Assembly: GCF_030546645.1 (NCBI RefSeq)
Contig: NZ_JAUOTO010000009.1
Coordinates: 62,001 to 126,000 of the forward strand
Reading direction: 5' to 3'
Source: Flavitalea plasmicola
Lineage (GTDB): Bacteria > Bacteroidota > Bacteroidia > Chitinophagales > Chitinophagaceae
Length of the DNA stretch: 64,000 nt
Part shown: positions 15,215 through 23,524 of the stretch, piece by piece
How the letters are laid out: each line of letters starts with the position of its first letter
Numbering within the stretch: the first letter of the stretch is position 1
The notes under the pieces: generated by a model
Seen by the model: the letters and a program-made list of their open reading frames with translations, nothing else
Told to the model about the DNA's origin: nothing
Database searches by the model: none
Translations under genes and position numbers: made by a program

Positions 15215-16609
15215 ATGAAACAATATATCTTCCTCCTATGTGTAAGCGCCGCCTTGTATATGAATACAAAGGCACAGACGCCTTTTAAGCCGGTCGCTCC
15301 AAATGCTGCAAAGCCGGTGTCCGGCGTCGCTATGAAGCCGGCGAACTCCACCGCCAGCAGTACAAAGACCATCGTCTCTCCCCGATTGTTGACGGCTGTT
15401 CAGAAACAGGTGGTCTTAAAAAATCCGCCAACGATGGCACCTGGGGCTGAGCATAGCATCAGCGACGTGACACCTGCTGAAGGCACGCGGGGTACCTATA
15501 TCACCATCAGCGGACAGCATTTTGGGAACGCTACTTCGGATATTGTAGTAAAGGTGAATGGCGTGGCGGCCATCGTTACGGGTATGTCCGACAACCAGAT
15601 CCTGGCCATCGTGCCGGATAAGGCGGGCACGGGGCCTATCTCCGTAGCTGTAAAAGGTAAATGGTCCTCCGGCGCTGGGTTTATCTATGATTGGAATGCC
15701 GGCATGTCCTTTGTCGCGGGTGTCGGGCAGAACTCTCCCGGCTATGCGGATGGAACGGGAAATGCCGCCAAGTTCAACCATCCAACGGGTCTGGCCCGCG
15801 ATGCGATTGGCAATATCTATATAGCGGATTGTGAGAACAACCGTATCCGCAAGATGAACAATTTCGGGCAGGTGACGACCGTCGCGGGCAGCGGCGCTGT
15901 GGGTTTTGCCGATGGGACGGGCACGGGGGCGATGTTTCATCATCCGTATTCGGTGGCTGTCGATCACTCCGGCAATGTATATGTCGCCGACCTGGATAAC
16001 TATCGGATCAGGAGGATCACACCGGCTGGTGTGGTAACCACTTTTGCGGGCAATGCGACGCAACGTGCTGTGGATGGGATAGGGACCGCTGCCGGTTTTA
16101 GCTCTCTGTATGGCGGCATATGCGTCGATGGTTCGGACAATGTCTATGTAGGTGACGGCGGTTGGATCAGAAAGATCACGCCCACGGGTGTGGTAACCAC
16201 CATTGCAAGAGGTTTTAACGGCATTGTGGCAATGATCTGCAGAAATAATATGCTCTATGTCGCTGATGGAAGCACCATCAGTAAGGTGGGGCTTTCGGGC
16301 GGCGTGTATCCCATCGCCGGCAACAATAAATTATATTCCAACGTGGACGGCTATGGAGATGCTGTGGGATTTGTCGGTATCGTAGGAATGGCCATGGATG
16401 CCTCCGGCGTCATTTACATCACGGAGGAAAATGCTGACGATTATCCGCCTGTCCATGTACGCAGGGTCAATACGGATGGGTTTGTCCAGACCCTCGGGGG
16501 TGTCGGCCTTGGCACGGGGATGCTGGCGGGCTCTGTCGGAGATGCCACCAATACCTTCTACCAGGCCGACAAGACATGGAATTGCATACGTAAAGTAACC
16601 ATACAATGA
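15215..16609 (+). CDS. Exported IPT/TIG-domain NHL-repeat protein
   Basis: A 464-residue exported protein (signal peptide about 1-21, ending TKAQ). After a low-complexity linker (about 22-70, rich in Ala, Thr, Ser) comes an IPT/TIG immunoglobulin-like domain (about 76-158; VTPAEGTRGTYITISGQHFG). The rest is an NHL beta-propeller (about 165-460) with repeats such as GLARDAIGNIYIADCENNRI and VAVDHSGNVYVADLDNYRI. Such propellers are binding platforms, and no catalytic site is apparent. It opens a run of four exported proteins, overlaps the next gene by 4 bp (ATGA), and has the LuxR-type palindrome upstream. Confidence 0.9.
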   Translation: MKQYIFLLCVSAALYMNTKAQTPFKPVAPNAAKPVSGVAMKPANSTASSTKTIVSPRLLTAVQKQVVLKNPPTMAPGAEHSISDVTPAEGTRGTYITISGQHFGNATSDIVVKVNGVAAIVTGMSDNQILAIVPDKAGTGPISVAVKGKWSSGAGFIYDWNAGMSFVAGVGQNSPGYADGTGNAAKFNHPTGLARDAIGNIYIADCENNRIRKMNNFGQVTTVAGSGAVGFADGTGTGAMFHHPYSVAVDHSGNVYVADLDNYRIRRITPAGVVTTFAGNATQRAVDGIGTAAGFSSLYGGICVDGSDNVYVGDGGWIRKITPTGVVTTIARGFNGIVAMICRNNMLYVADGSTISKVGLSGGVYPIAGNNKLYSNVDGYGDAVGFVGIVGMAMDASGVIYITEENADDYPPVHVRRVNTDGFVQTLGGVGLGTGMLAGSVGDATNTFYQADKTWNCIRKVTIQ

Positions 16610-17160
16610 GAACTATCATCTTTTTTCTGTTGATGGGCGTAGGGTATATAGCCTGTGCCCAAACCCTGCCGCCCAGGCTGTCGGGAAAGCCGCAGCCGGT
16701 GGGTCCGAATATCCGTTACTACAGGCCGCCGGATCTGGAGGTCACGAGTTTTAGTGTGAAAAGTATCGTCAAGGATGTGAATCGGGGGGCTTTCGTGGTG
16801 ACGGTGAGCGTGGGAGTACGCAACATCGGGGAACTGCCTTCGAACGTGCTGACGACGCTGAAGTGCTTTTACGCTGACGCATCGGGAACATATAAGCCGC
16901 CTGCCAATCTTCCTCCGGCTGCGAATGACCATGGGTCGATGGCGCCGTGGACCTATTGTGCAGCGGAACCCAAGCTACCGATCGTAAAAGGCGGGCAAAG
17001 CTGGGGCGGGGACCTGACGTTCGAGGTGTTGATCAGCGATGTGCGGGGGGGTGACAAGTTCTACCTGATCCTGCTGGCGGATTTTTATAATAATTCAAAG
17101 GAGTCGAACGAGCGTAATAATTATTCGACACCGGTGCTGGTGACTCCTCCTAATCATTAA
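16606..17160 (+). CDS. Exported CARDB-like (Ig-fold) domain protein
   Basis: A 184-residue exported protein: signal peptide about 1-18 (cleavage after ACAQ), Pro-rich spacer, then one Ig-like fold (about 42-180). VTSFSVKSIVKDVNRG, VSVGVRNIGE and the closing ADFYNNSKESNERNNYS are typical of CARDB (cell-adhesion-related) domains. Its start overlaps the stop of the TIG-NHL gene (ATGA), so the two are translationally coupled. It is probably an adhesive or structural accessory in the envelope or outside the cell. No enzymatic motif is seen. Confidence 0.75.
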   Translation: MRTIIFFLLMGVGYIACAQTLPPRLSGKPQPVGPNIRYYRPPDLEVTSFSVKSIVKDVNRGAFVVTVSVGVRNIGELPSNVLTTLKCFYADASGTYKPPANLPPAANDHGSMAPWTYCAAEPKLPIVKGGQSWGGDLTFEVLISDVRGGDKFYLILLADFYNNSKESNERNNYSTPVLVTPPNH

Positions 17161-17169
17161 ACTTTTTTT

Positions 17170-18492
17170 ATGAAATGTTTTATTCTTGGGTTATTGGTTT
17201 TTTTAAGCGCTTTGTGCGGGCAAGGACAGACATTGGGGGAAAGGGCGAAGGGGACGGCCAAGCAGAAAGTCGGAGATAAGATGGATCAGGGTATTAGTGG
17301 TGGGATAGATTCGAGTGTGAGTAAGGCCGGGAGGGCGATCGGGAATTTATTTAAGAAGAAGCCGAAGAAGGTGGATGAGAATAGCGGGGCCGGGAGCGCC
17401 AGTGGGGCTACGGCAGGTAGTACCATGTCGGGAGTGAGAGAGGGAAATGGAGATGCTATGCCGGGCGGGCCGGTGGTTTCGGGGGGAGCGTATGGAGATT
17501 TTGTGCCGGGCGCGAATGTCCTTTTCGAAGAGCATTTTGAGAAGGACGCCTTGTTGGATTTTCCGGCGCAATGGAATACCAATGGCAGCGGTAAGGTGGT
17601 GAATATCGAAGGGCAGCGGGGAAAGTGGCTGGACATAGCGCATAATTCCGTTGTCAATCCTGTGCTGAACAAGGCTTTGCCGGAGAACTGCACGATCGGA
17701 TTTGACCTTTTTCTGCAGGCGCAGGGGGATCAGCTGACGCCTTATATTCAGTTCGGACTTACTTCCGTGTCGGACATTTTGAAAGACGATATAGCCTATA
17801 AGGATAAATTCTTTGTGGGTATCAACCGATACCGTGAGAACGACGGACATAGCCTGGAGTATGGGTTGAAGGATGTGGTAGGCAATAAGAACGATTTTCC
17901 CCTGCCCTCCTACGCCAACAGGGTGCTGCATATCGATATGGCCATCAACAAGACGCGGATACGCGTGTATGCGGACCAGGTGAAGCTGATAGATCTGCCC
18001 AGGGCATTGACCCCTGGCATGCGGAATAATTTTTATTTATCCAGCGTGTATATGGTGCCTGCTCCCCAGGTGGATGTGCTGGTGGGCAATATCCGGATCG
18101 CTTCGGCGGAGACGGATGCCCGGAGCCTGCTGGTGAAACAATTATTGGAAGATGGCAAGGCGGTGACCAATGATATTTTATTCGATGTCAACAGTGATGT
18201 GATCAAGCCGTCGTCGTATGCTGTTATCGACCAGTTGGGGGATGCGCTAGCGAAGAACCCTTCTGTGCGGGTGCTGATCGTGGGTCATACGGACAGCGAT
18301 GGCGCGGCCGCGCATAATCTGGATCTGTCGAAACGGAGGGCTGCCGCCGTGAAGAATTATATCATGACCCATTTTTCCATCGAGGATGCCCGATTGCAGT
18401 CGGATGGAAAGGGAGCTACGCAGCCCGTGGCTGCCAATACGTCGGATGCGGGGAAGGCTAAGAACAGGAGAGTGGAATTTGTCAAGCTGTAA
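17170..18492 (+). CDS. OmpA family outer-membrane/periplasmic protein
   Basis: A 440-residue exported protein (signal peptide about 1-19). Residues 20-115 are low-complexity, rich in Gly, Ser, Lys. Residues about 118-305 look like a concanavalin/LamG-type beta-sandwich (FEEHFEKDALLDFPAQWNTN near its start). The C-terminus (about 325-440) is an OmpA domain with ILFDVNSDVIKPSSY and GHTDSDGAAAHNLDLSKRRA, which binds peptidoglycan diaminopimelate. It is third in the four-gene operon and could anchor the other exported proteins to the cell wall. It starts 9 bp after the CARDB-like gene. Confidence 0.88.
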   Translation: MKCFILGLLVFLSALCGQGQTLGERAKGTAKQKVGDKMDQGISGGIDSSVSKAGRAIGNLFKKKPKKVDENSGAGSASGATAGSTMSGVREGNGDAMPGGPVVSGGAYGDFVPGANVLFEEHFEKDALLDFPAQWNTNGSGKVVNIEGQRGKWLDIAHNSVVNPVLNKALPENCTIGFDLFLQAQGDQLTPYIQFGLTSVSDILKDDIAYKDKFFVGINRYRENDGHSLEYGLKDVVGNKNDFPLPSYANRVLHIDMAINKTRIRVYADQVKLIDLPRALTPGMRNNFYLSSVYMVPAPQVDVLVGNIRIASAETDARSLLVKQLLEDGKAVTNDILFDVNSDVIKPSSYAVIDQLGDALAKNPSVRVLIVGHTDSDGAAAHNLDLSKRRAAAVKNYIMTHFSIEDARLQSDGKGATQPVAANTSDAGKAKNRRVEFVKL

Positions 18493-18504
18493 ATAAATTA
18501 TGAA

Positions 18505-19731
18505 ATGATGAGACGTCTATTGATAGGATGTTGCTTTTTGTTCAGTATTTGGAGCGATCTATATGCACAGAACCCGCCTCCCCGGCGGGATACGATACAT
18601 TTTGCCCAGTGGAGGCAGGAGATCACCAGAGCGCCTGTGCTCACGGGAGGAAGCCAGCCCATCATTATCGTGCCGAACGGGCAGCCTTATTGTTTCGATA
18701 AGCAGCTGTACCTGAAGATGAAGGTGGGCCGTATGGATGCGGAACAAAGCATTTACCTGGACACGCATAATGGGCTGACAGGGATACTGCCTCCTTCTTC
18801 CCATGGCGGCGCTGTACTGGAGATCATGCCTGAACTGGAAAATTTCACCTTTACGGTGATGAGCCTGAAGGGGAATGTGTACATGTACAAGAACCAAAAA
18901 AGCAAGAATGGCATCGACCATTGGGTACATACGGGCAATACACAGAATTTCCTGTATCAATCGCCTACGGCAACGCGACCCGCGGGAGCAGATATGATGC
19001 GGAAGTCGGAGATGCGTGCCTATTGCGACAACAAGATCAATGCCAGGGCTTACCGGTATGATGGCAGTGTCAATACCTTTTTTATTTATGGCGACAGATT
19101 CCCGGACAAGCTACATCCCCTGAAATTCCTGGGCGCTTTCGGCGTCGGGTATATGTATTGCGAAGAAGGGCTTTACCTGATCATGGAGATGAATTTCGGG
19201 GCCAACTATGTCCGGATAGGGTCAATGGAAAATGTACATAACTGCTTTAATCCGGCTCCTTTCAAGGTGCAGGAGGATGCGTTCATTGCCAAGCAACATC
19301 AGGAGATACAGGAGGAACAGGCGGACGTGGCCCGTAAACAGGAACAGGTGACGGGAGAATGCAGGGCGGAGAAACAGGCGATCGTCGATTTTAAAAGAGC
19401 GTTGAACCAGAAGCATGAGGAGCTGGTGCGCAAGAGCCAGCAAGGCAACCTTTACCACGATAGCGCGGCACAGCGGGCGATGATCAATATGATGGACCCG
19501 CTGGATCAGGTGCGGGAGAGCATTTTAAATATAAAGCTCAATATCTGCATGTCGCACAGGCATGGGGGAAATGCTGTCAGCTGCCTGAGGGAACAGCTGA
19601 GCGCTCTACAGGATGCGGAGACCAGGATGATGGCGCTGGATCAGCAATATGCCACTCAGCCGGCGATCGCAAGTGCGAAGAAGGGAAAAATTTGGTGGGA
19701 CCTGCAGAATACATTGCCGATCTGTAATTAA
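18505..19731 (+). CDS. Exported protein of unknown function, C-terminal coiled coil
   Basis: I do not recognise the family. The 408-residue product has a signal peptide (about 1-21, ending DLYAQ), an N-terminal region to about 255 predicted as mostly beta, and a helical part (about 258-325, many Glu, Gln, Lys) likely to form a coiled coil. Six cysteines (59, 175, 215, 245, 288, 345) in the first 350 residues are many for an exported Bacteroidota protein and could form disulphides. It begins 12 bp after the OmpA-like gene and is probably last in the same operon. Its stop overlaps the convergent GNAT gene's stop by 4 bp. Confidence 0.8.
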   Translation: MMRRLLIGCCFLFSIWSDLYAQNPPPRRDTIHFAQWRQEITRAPVLTGGSQPIIIVPNGQPYCFDKQLYLKMKVGRMDAEQSIYLDTHNGLTGILPPSSHGGAVLEIMPELENFTFTVMSLKGNVYMYKNQKSKNGIDHWVHTGNTQNFLYQSPTATRPAGADMMRKSEMRAYCDNKINARAYRYDGSVNTFFIYGDRFPDKLHPLKFLGAFGVGYMYCEEGLYLIMEMNFGANYVRIGSMENVHNCFNPAPFKVQEDAFIAKQHQEIQEEQADVARKQEQVTGECRAEKQAIVDFKRALNQKHEELVRKSQQGNLYHDSAAQRAMINMMDPLDQVRESILNIKLNICMSHRHGGNAVSCLREQLSALQDAETRMMALDQQYATQPAIASAKKGKIWWDLQNTLPICN

Positions 19732-20165
19732 AGGGGCAGGACGGCAGTGATCTCCGTATCGTCGATGTGGGCGCCCATCTTTTGATAGAACCCGATGGCA
19801 TTGTCATTCCAGCGGGAGACGAGCCAGCGGACAGACCTGCAATTATTTTCTTTAGCATGCCCGATGACCGTGTCGAGGAGCTGGCGGCCTATACCGTATT
19901 TTCGGTGAGTGTCTTTTACGTAGAGATCGTCCAGGTAGATAGCGCGGCCTGTCCAGGAGTAGTAAGCGAAGAACCAGGTGGCGAAGCCGATGATCTGGCC
20001 GTCCGCGACGGCGACGAAGCATTTAAAATGTTCTTCGTCAGCTGTGAGCTGTTGGAGGGTGATATGTAGTTTTTCGGGTGTTTTTTGGAAGAGGGAGAAT
20101 TCCCTGAAGAGGTTGAAGACGGAGGGAAAGTCTTCTTTTGCGGCTGGTCTGATAACGATGTTCAT
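19728..20165 (-). CDS. GNAT family N-acetyltransferase
   Basis: A 145-residue single-domain acetyltransferase. The acetyl-CoA pyrophosphate loop is HRKYGIGRQL (about 94-103, the R-x-x-G-x-G/A pattern), preceded by the beta-4 strand AIYLDDLYVKD and followed by NDNAIGFYQKMGAH, the usual last motif. The sequence is closest in style to the diamine acetyltransferase / phosphinothricin-type branch, but the substrate cannot be told. It is a cytoplasmic single gene. The ATG at 20165 is the start. Confidence 0.9.
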   Translation of the reverse strand: MNIVIRPAAKEDFPSVFNLFREFSLFQKTPEKLHITLQQLTADEEHFKCFVAVADGQIIGFATWFFAYYSWTGRAIYLDDLYVKDTHRKYGIGRQLLDTVIGHAKENNCRSVRWLVSRWNDNAIGFYQKMGAHIDDTEITAVLPL

Positions 20166-20227
20166 GGTTCTTCAAAGAAACAAAATTATTTTCGGATCGC
20201 CTTGCCTTCGCTCTTGCCGGATGCTAA

Positions 20228-20620
20228 ATGTTTGGTATTTTCGGTAAAGCGATCATTGCTACACTCATGTACATACCTGACCTCACACATTGGAAGGTCG
20301 TCCGGCAGGTGATGCAGGACCTCAATTTTCCTGCGACGGAAGAGTCGACCAGTTATGGAACTCCTGCATTTAAAGTGAAGAAAAAACTCCTGCTCCGGCT
20401 GAAAGAGGACGGAGAGACCATCATGATCCATTCTGATGACCGGGATGTCTGGCTTGAGAATGACCCGGATGTATTCTTCTTTACCGAGCACTATCGTAAC
20501 TATCCCGCCGTCCTGGTACGACTGAAAAAGATCGGGAAAAAGAAGCTACGGGTGCTGATCATGGAATGTTGGAAGGAAATAGCGCCATCAAAGCTCCTCG
20601 AGCAATGGAAATTAAAATGA
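20228..20620 (+). CDS. MmcQ/YjbR family protein
   Basis: A 130-residue cytoplasmic protein. TSYGTPAFKVKKKLLLRLKEDGETIMIH and the following DVWLENDPDVFFFTEHYRNYPAVLVRL match the CyaY-like fold of MmcQ/YjbR proteins, described as DNA-binding but with poorly known roles. The ATG at 20228 adds a hydrophobic 13-residue stretch not typical of the family. The in-frame ATG at 20267 (MYIPDLTHW) is a good alternative start. It is divergent from the GNAT gene by 62 bp. Confidence 0.82.
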   Translation: MFGIFGKAIIATLMYIPDLTHWKVVRQVMQDLNFPATEESTSYGTPAFKVKKKLLLRLKEDGETIMIHSDDRDVWLENDPDVFFFTEHYRNYPAVLVRLKKIGKKKLRVLIMECWKEIAPSKLLEQWKLK

Positions 20621-20633
20621 CAGATCCTGTATT

Positions 20634-21476
20634 TCAATGACCTGCGATAGTTTTTAACTTCTCCGGATCGACGACATTATCGATCTGGGTTATTTGGTTG
20701 CCGTCGGGGGAGATGCTGAATACCTGGCAATTGATCAGCTTGTCCCTGAGATAGTACAGGAGTGCCGGCTGGTGATTGATCATGGTGGGAACGATGGATG
20801 CATTTCGCATGAACCGTTGATGAACCAATAGCAGGAGCTCGGACACGCCTTTTTGGCCGAAGGTGAGTTTGCTGATCACTTTGATCTTACCGCCGCCGTC
20901 AGCCGAGTATTTGATGTCTTCAGTGAGCAGTCCTTCGAGGGATTGGATATCCCGGGCGCGGATGGCGCCGATGAATTTTTCCAGGAGGTCGGTGGGAAAG
21001 GGCGCTGGCTGCTGTCTGCGGATGGGTTGGGAGGTGTCGAGCTTCGTCTTTGCCCGGCTCAGGAGCTTGCGGGAACTTTCCACGGTCCCGGAAAGCAATT
21101 CGGCTATCTCCTCATGAGAATAGCCGAACCCTTCCTTCAGGATGAATACTGCCCTTTCTTTCGGGTTTAACTGCTCCATCAGTACCATCAGGGAATAGGA
21201 GACGATGTCGCTGAGATGGAGATCTGTATCTGCCTGTTCCGTGGCGATGGGTTCGGGGAGCCAGACGTCATCGCGGACTATCTTCTTCTTGCTTTTTTTG
21301 ATATTGATGGATTGGTTGATGACCGAGCGGATGAGATAGTTCTTCTCGTTCTCAACCCCTTCCCTTGGCGAGGCGAGGTATTTGTACAGGACCTCCTGCA
21401 CGGCATCTTTTGCATCGTCGGAGGAACCGAGGATGTTGTATGCGTAGGGGAAGAGGATGGATTGATAGTCTTTCAT
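20634..21476 (-). CDS. ECF41-type RNA polymerase sigma factor with SnoaL-like C-terminal domain
   Basis: The frame can open at TTG 21485, but the ATG at 21476 (MKDYQSILFPYAYNILGSS) is preferred, giving 280 residues. Sigma-70 region 2 is about 5-70 and region 4 about 95-150 (LNPKERAVFILKEGFGYSHEEIAELL). A SnoaL-like domain (about 165-275) contains DGGGK at 193-197, the motif noted in ECF41 sigma factors. ECF41 members lack a classical anti-sigma factor, and the C-terminal domain adjusts activity. The gene lies 21 bp downstream of a carboxymuconolactone decarboxylase-like gene, the conserved neighbour of this group. I could not find the reported TGTCACA-type promoter upstream. Confidence 0.9.
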   Translation of the reverse strand: MKDYQSILFPYAYNILGSSDDAKDAVQEVLYKYLASPREGVENEKNYLIRSVINQSINIKKSKKKIVRDDVWLPEPIATEQADTDLHLSDIVSYSLMVLMEQLNPKERAVFILKEGFGYSHEEIAELLSGTVESSRKLLSRAKTKLDTSQPIRRQQPAPFPTDLLEKFIGAIRARDIQSLEGLLTEDIKYSADGGGKIKVISKLTFGQKGVSELLLLVHQRFMRNASIVPTMINHQPALLYYLRDKLINCQVFSISPDGNQITQIDNVVDPEKLKTIAGH

Positions 21477-21497
21477 GTCCGACAAAAATATATGATT

Positions 21498-21950
21498 TCA
21501 GAACTGGCCTACCTGGTAATTTCCGGGGGTGCTGCGGAATGCTTTATTGATCCGGTTCCAGCTGTTGATCTGGGCGACGGCGAGGGTGAGGTCCGCTATC
21601 TCGGCCATGGAGAAGAATGGTTTGAGGCCATCGAATATGGCGTCGTCAGCGTCTGCATGCAGGGTCAATGATTCGGCATAGGCCAGGACGGCTCTTTCCT
21701 TATCGGTGAAATAGGGACATTCTTTCCATGCGGGCAGTGTATGGAGGCGTAACTCGGATTCGCCCATGTGGATGGCGTCTTTATGGTGCATGTCCAGGCA
21801 ATAGCCGCAGCCATTGATCTGGGAGACCCTATGCTGCATGAGGACCAGCAATTTGGGATCCAGGGTGGATCTTTTTAAATAGGATTCTGTCTTGAACATG
21901 CCGTCGACCAATCCTTTCGGTGCTTCCTGTAAAGCGATTCTCTGTGTCAT
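21498..21950 (-). CDS. Carboxymuconolactone decarboxylase / AhpD-like protein
   Basis: A 150-residue helical protein with the AhpD-type redox motif CGYCLDMH (Cys48, Cys51, His55), preceded by QHRVSQINGCG. Proteins of this subgroup (peroxidase-related, alkylhydroperoxidase D core) reduce peroxides or other oxidants through the CxxC pair. It is the upstream gene of a two-gene unit with the ECF41-type sigma factor (21 bp apart), the genomic hallmark of that sigma group, and is probably a target of the sigma factor. It is cytoplasmic. The ATG at 21950 is the start. Confidence 0.92.
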   Translation of the reverse strand: MTQRIALQEAPKGLVDGMFKTESYLKRSTLDPKLLVLMQHRVSQINGCGYCLDMHHKDAIHMGESELRLHTLPAWKECPYFTDKERAVLAYAESLTLHADADDAIFDGLKPFFSMAEIADLTLAVAQINSWNRINKAFRSTPGNYQVGQF

Positions 21951-22214
21951 TTCTATTGTTTTTTAATGGTTTGTGATGTTTTATGGGTAGAAGACAAAGC
22001 AGCGGGACAAAACGTGACCGGAAAGCGGAGAAATGTAGCGGCGGCGGTGTCGTAATTTGTGCAGTGACGGATGAAAAAGTACTTTCTAAGTAGTTTTAGC
22101 GTAGTCCGGAATTTGGATGCGTCTGATCTTTTCGGCAATTTCGTCCGACCTGTCTTCCTGCCAACGTACTATTTCCAACCTATAATTTAAATCTTATACT
22201 AAAAACGGTTTACT

Positions 22215-23444
22215 ATGAAAAGAGCAACCACAATGAGCATGCTTACCGGCATCGGACTGGTAGTTTCGATGCTTGTATTATCTATTGGCTGTAAAAAAGA
22301 TGTGAAGCCCACTGCACAGGCGGGGCAGGAGACCGCTACCACTTCCCGGGCGGTGACTTATACCCTGGTGTGGGCAGACGAGTTTGATGGCGCCGGCGTC
22401 AACACTTCCAACTGGAACGTCATTACCGGCAACCCGGGGGTCAACAATGAGAAAGAGTATTATCAACCGGCGAATGCTACGGTGACGGGCGGGAACCTGG
22501 TGATCACGGCAAGGCAGCAGAGCGTGGGTGGGCAGCCTTATACTTCGGCGAAGCTGGAGACGTATGGCAAGTTTTCCACGACCTATGGACGCATTGAAGC
22601 ACGGATCAAGCTGCCGATGGTGCAGGGAACCTGGCCGGCCTTCTGGATGCTGGGCAATAGCATCAATACGGGGGCGGGATGGCCTACCTGCGGGGAGATC
22701 GACATCATGGAGCATGTCAACACTTCCAATACTATTTTGGGGACTATGCATTGGAACGGCGGCAGCGGGCATGTACAATATGGCAGCAGCACGAACACGA
22801 CTCCCGGGGATTATCATATTTATGCGGTGGAATGGGATGCCGGCAGCATCCGGTGGTATGTCGACAATACGCTGTATGTGACCGGGAATATTGCCAACAA
22901 TATCAATAATACCGGGGCGTTCCACAATCCTTTCTTTATCATCCTTAACCTGGCTATCGGCGGGGATCTGCCCGGCAATACCATCGACAATGGCGCATTG
23001 CCCACGACTATGATGGTGGATTATGTGCGGGTGTATGATATCAACAATTCGGGTGGATCGGGTGCTCCTATTGGTCAGACGATCACCCTGAAGGGAAACA
23101 ACGGTTTATATGTGAGCAGCGAGAACGGGACACAGGCGATGAACTGCAACCGTGCTACCGCGCAGGGATGGGAACAGTTCCTTGTGGTGGATGCCGGCGG
23201 GGGTAAGGTGTCGCTGCAAAGTATGGGTAAGTATGTGAGCAGTGAGAACGGGGCGCAGGCTATGACATGCAATCGTGCGACGGTGCAGGGGTGGGAGCAG
23301 TTTACCTGGATCAATAATGCGGATGGGACGATCTCGCTGCAGGGGAATAATGGGATGTTTGTCAGCAGTGAGAATGGAACGCAGGCGATGACGTGTACCC
23401 GGGCGACGGCGCAGGCGTGGGAGAGTTTCCGCGTGAATCAATAA
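22215..23444 (+). CDS. Glycoside hydrolase family 16 lipoprotein with fascin-like beta-trefoil domain
   Basis: A 409-residue lipoprotein (lipobox LSIGC, Cys26, then Lys-Lys). Residues about 48-275 are a GH16 beta-jelly-roll with the catalytic motif GEIDIME (nucleophile Glu161, Asp163, acid/base Glu166), pointing to beta-1,3- or mixed-linkage glucanase (laminarinase) activity. Residues about 288-409 hold three near-identical units, each starting Y/FVSSENGTQAM and ending RATxQxWExF, at 299-322, 340-363 and 382-405. They form a fascin-like beta-trefoil, probably for carbohydrate binding. The anchor suggests outer-membrane surface display. It is a single gene. The LytS/LytTR pair follows on the same strand. 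Confidence 0.93.
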   Translation: MKRATTMSMLTGIGLVVSMLVLSIGCKKDVKPTAQAGQETATTSRAVTYTLVWADEFDGAGVNTSNWNVITGNPGVNNEKEYYQPANATVTGGNLVITARQQSVGGQPYTSAKLETYGKFSTTYGRIEARIKLPMVQGTWPAFWMLGNSINTGAGWPTCGEIDIMEHVNTSNTILGTMHWNGGSGHVQYGSSTNTTPGDYHIYAVEWDAGSIRWYVDNTLYVTGNIANNINNTGAFHNPFFIILNLAIGGDLPGNTIDNGALPTTMMVDYVRVYDINNSGGSGAPIGQTITLKGNNGLYVSSENGTQAMNCNRATAQGWEQFLVVDAGGGKVSLQSMGKYVSSENGAQAMTCNRATVQGWEQFTWINNADGTISLQGNNGMFVSSENGTQAMTCTRATAQAWESFRVNQ

Positions 23445-23524
23445 GGTTGATGGGGTGTCGACACAAATGAGGGGTCTGTCTACACATGGTGGTGTTTGGC
23501 GGATTTGGCTGTAACTTAGATGTT

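Noticed and set aside
23076-23441. Possible CRISPR-like or satellite repeat
   Set aside because: The 123-bp periodicity is inside the GH16 reading frame and encodes fascin-like lobes.
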